A stretch of DNA of 64,000 nt from contig NZ_PHFJ01000003.1 in the NCBI RefSeq assembly GCF_003144535.1, positions 186,001 to 250,000 on the forward strand, written 5' to 3'. The DNA is from Proteus penneri (GTDB lineage Bacteria; Pseudomonadota; Gammaproteobacteria; Enterobacterales; Enterobacteriaceae). A program made the translations under genes and the position numbers. A model generated the notes under the pieces. That model made no database searches. It saw only the letters and a program-made list of their open reading frames with translations, and was not told the DNA's origin. This document shows, piece after piece, positions 63,801 to 64,000 of this stretch; position 1 is the stretch's first letter; each line of letters starts with the position of its first letter.

Positions 63801-64000
63801 ACGCAGTAAAGCCACTCATTGCTGGTTGTTCTAATGTCCCTGCCCGCCATTGTGCATACATTCCATTAATGGTGCTATTGCCAGAGCCGTCTATCACAGG
63901 TGTATCATCCAAATAAATACACCCTAAATCATCCATCGAGCCTTGAATATGAATAGGACCTTCAATCGGTCCCTCACTGATTAAATCAATTAATGAGGCT
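60865..64000 (-). CDS. Tail tip protein J, prophage B (5' end beyond window)
   Basis: At least 1044 residues; the frame is open to the right edge and reads ASLIDLISEGPIEGPIHIQG then MDDLGCIYLDDTPV, the classic J start region. Central J core (ARQAHRHG-like TSRGQAHRHGLWLLTTEKLE), fibronectin-like domains near 590-760 and a coiled coil (IETDIKDIRTQIENTEADII) leading to a DUF1983-like C-terminus. It differs from prophage A's J in the body, so the two phages likely use different receptors. Confidence 0.9.
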   Translation of the reverse strand, partial: ASLIDLISEGPIEGPIHIQGSMDDLGCIYLDDTPVIDGSGNSTINGMYAQWRAGTLEQPAMSGFTASANEVPVGIEVKYNSPVTRTITSPNIDRLRLTFGTQALVETKDNGDRVPTSVQLQIQIQRNGAWITEKNVTINGKRSNSPYLMAVVLDNLPPVPFSVRMIRITQDSTSDKIQNNTIWSSYSELVDISQTYPGSAVAGLMFDSEQFGNKFPRRNYLIKGRIIQVPSNYDPDKRIYSGIWDGTFKPAFTNNPAWILWDLLTHPRYGMGKRLNISEVDKFALYAIGRYCDEQVDDGFGGKEPRMTCNAYITDMRKAYDVMGDMCAMMRIMPVWNGRTLTFIQDRPSDVVWPYTNANVIEGNFQYSFSALKSRHTAVEVRFIDPDNGWKTSVELVEDDASIARFGRNVMRVDAFGCTSRGQAHRHGLWLLTTEKLETQTVEFTVGSEGLRHIPGDIIEIADNYYADNQIGGRITHIDYTSQTLTLDRNIDTPKSGKSSVTLINAQGDPQSYEVLSYPASNQIKLDTLPLGLREGGIWTLTLPSLRRRLFRAISLADNGDGSFTVIAVQHTPEKEAIVDKGAKFEPKPDTPLGGFIPPVENLSVDIESDASAWQVEASWNTPYSSRGVDFLLKLTTGYRIVGTASTTDTMYRFGGLPQGNYVLSVVPQNDRKQKGEVTTTSFAINPPLPPSYIEVESGYFSLGIIPRSGGQNSLRAQYEFWFSEKQITDICEVESRAEYLGVSTMWVIQGRNLKAGHTYYIYVRSINAVGRSEFVEGIGQPESYTREILDNLDKELQETQAWKTLSETVDWNETTVKRLRYNEYRLSRKFEKYSEQIETDIKDIRTQIENTEADIITQKEAISSITQAQSTYQQQVQAKFNQQSGIVNQKMNAQFTQSGGYARHSMNITIIQDNIKYNAGGLVVSAEIKNKKITSYIGFNANNFAFYNPKNNRMELFMSAKNGQFFIRDALIDKAMIRKLVLSEAITSDNYYPDESGFIIDVKNNKLEFYGGNGGTSLTEQNLYVKDEFGNNVVIIGDISNEE

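Noticed and set aside
1..64000. tRNA or rRNA genes, CRISPR arrays
   Set aside because: None seen by eye on either strand; tRNA attachment is replaced by the icd att site here.

Overview
The window reads as an AT-rich enterobacterial chromosome of the Proteus/Providencia type (Morganellaceae). This rests on base composition and on the flavour of the proteins (Blc, YbgA/TudS, YagU, Csp, an Icd tail ending ...FGDAIIKHM); no species can be proved from the sequence alone. Almost everything from about 2.1 kb to the right edge is prophage. The prophages are stacked at one attachment site, the 3' end of the isocitrate dehydrogenase gene icd. Two displaced copies of the icd 3' end (9519-9683 and 50395-50557, minus strand) are each preceded by an integrase 3' end, and neither is joined to the body of icd. 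I infer serial insertion of related phages, with intact icd lying beyond the right edge.

Left part (1-9683): a truncated colicin/pyocin immunity gene, a frameshifted lipocalin blc, a DUF523/DUF1722 (YbgA-like) gene and a decayed integrase fragment. Then comes prophage remnant 'C', which keeps its accessory locus: an orphan SubB/PltB-like AB5-toxin B subunit, a methyltransferase, ibrA-ibrB, an Hsp20-zinc ribbon-Csp cassette and yagU. It also keeps fragments of antiterminator Q, a YfbR-like HD gene and the integrase.

Centre (about 9684-50557): a complete-looking lambdoid siphophage prophage 'A' of about 41 kb. From left to right it has an accessory HD phosphohydrolase next to att and the tail genes (J, tail tip proteins, a Doc toxin-antitoxin insert, tape measure, G/GT chaperone with a slippery site). 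Next are HK97-type head genes, terminase, an HNH gene, a putative nuclease and the lysis cassette (pinholin-like, SAR-type endolysin, Rz/Rz1). A 6-7 kb accessory locus lies between lysis and Q: an Mrr-like nuclease, a second Hsp20-zinc ribbon-Csp cassette, and an NdpA-like gene with a membrane-protein partner. Then come Q, DUF968, KilA-N, replication, a YmfL-type regulator, Cro, CI, a YfbR-like gene, excisionase and integrase.

Right part (50558-64000): the left end of another prophage, 'B'. It has an accessory arm (a transglutaminase-like ORF, a membrane protein pair, a degraded IS3-family element, a Gabija-like OLD nuclease plus UvrD helicase pair, a relic ATP-grasp peptide maturase, a Rap1a-like secreted protein) followed by its own tail tip J gene running off the edge.

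Cargo sits at two repeated positions: between tail and att (HD protein in A; Gabija and others in B), and between Q and lysis, which is the locus where Stx phages carry Shiga toxin. The AB5 B subunit in C lies at that second position. A 56-nt stem-forming element occurs at the lysis-side edge of this locus in both C (2829-2884) and A (36431-36486). It has one compensatory pair and a conserved flank, and is the best candidate here for an undescribed element.
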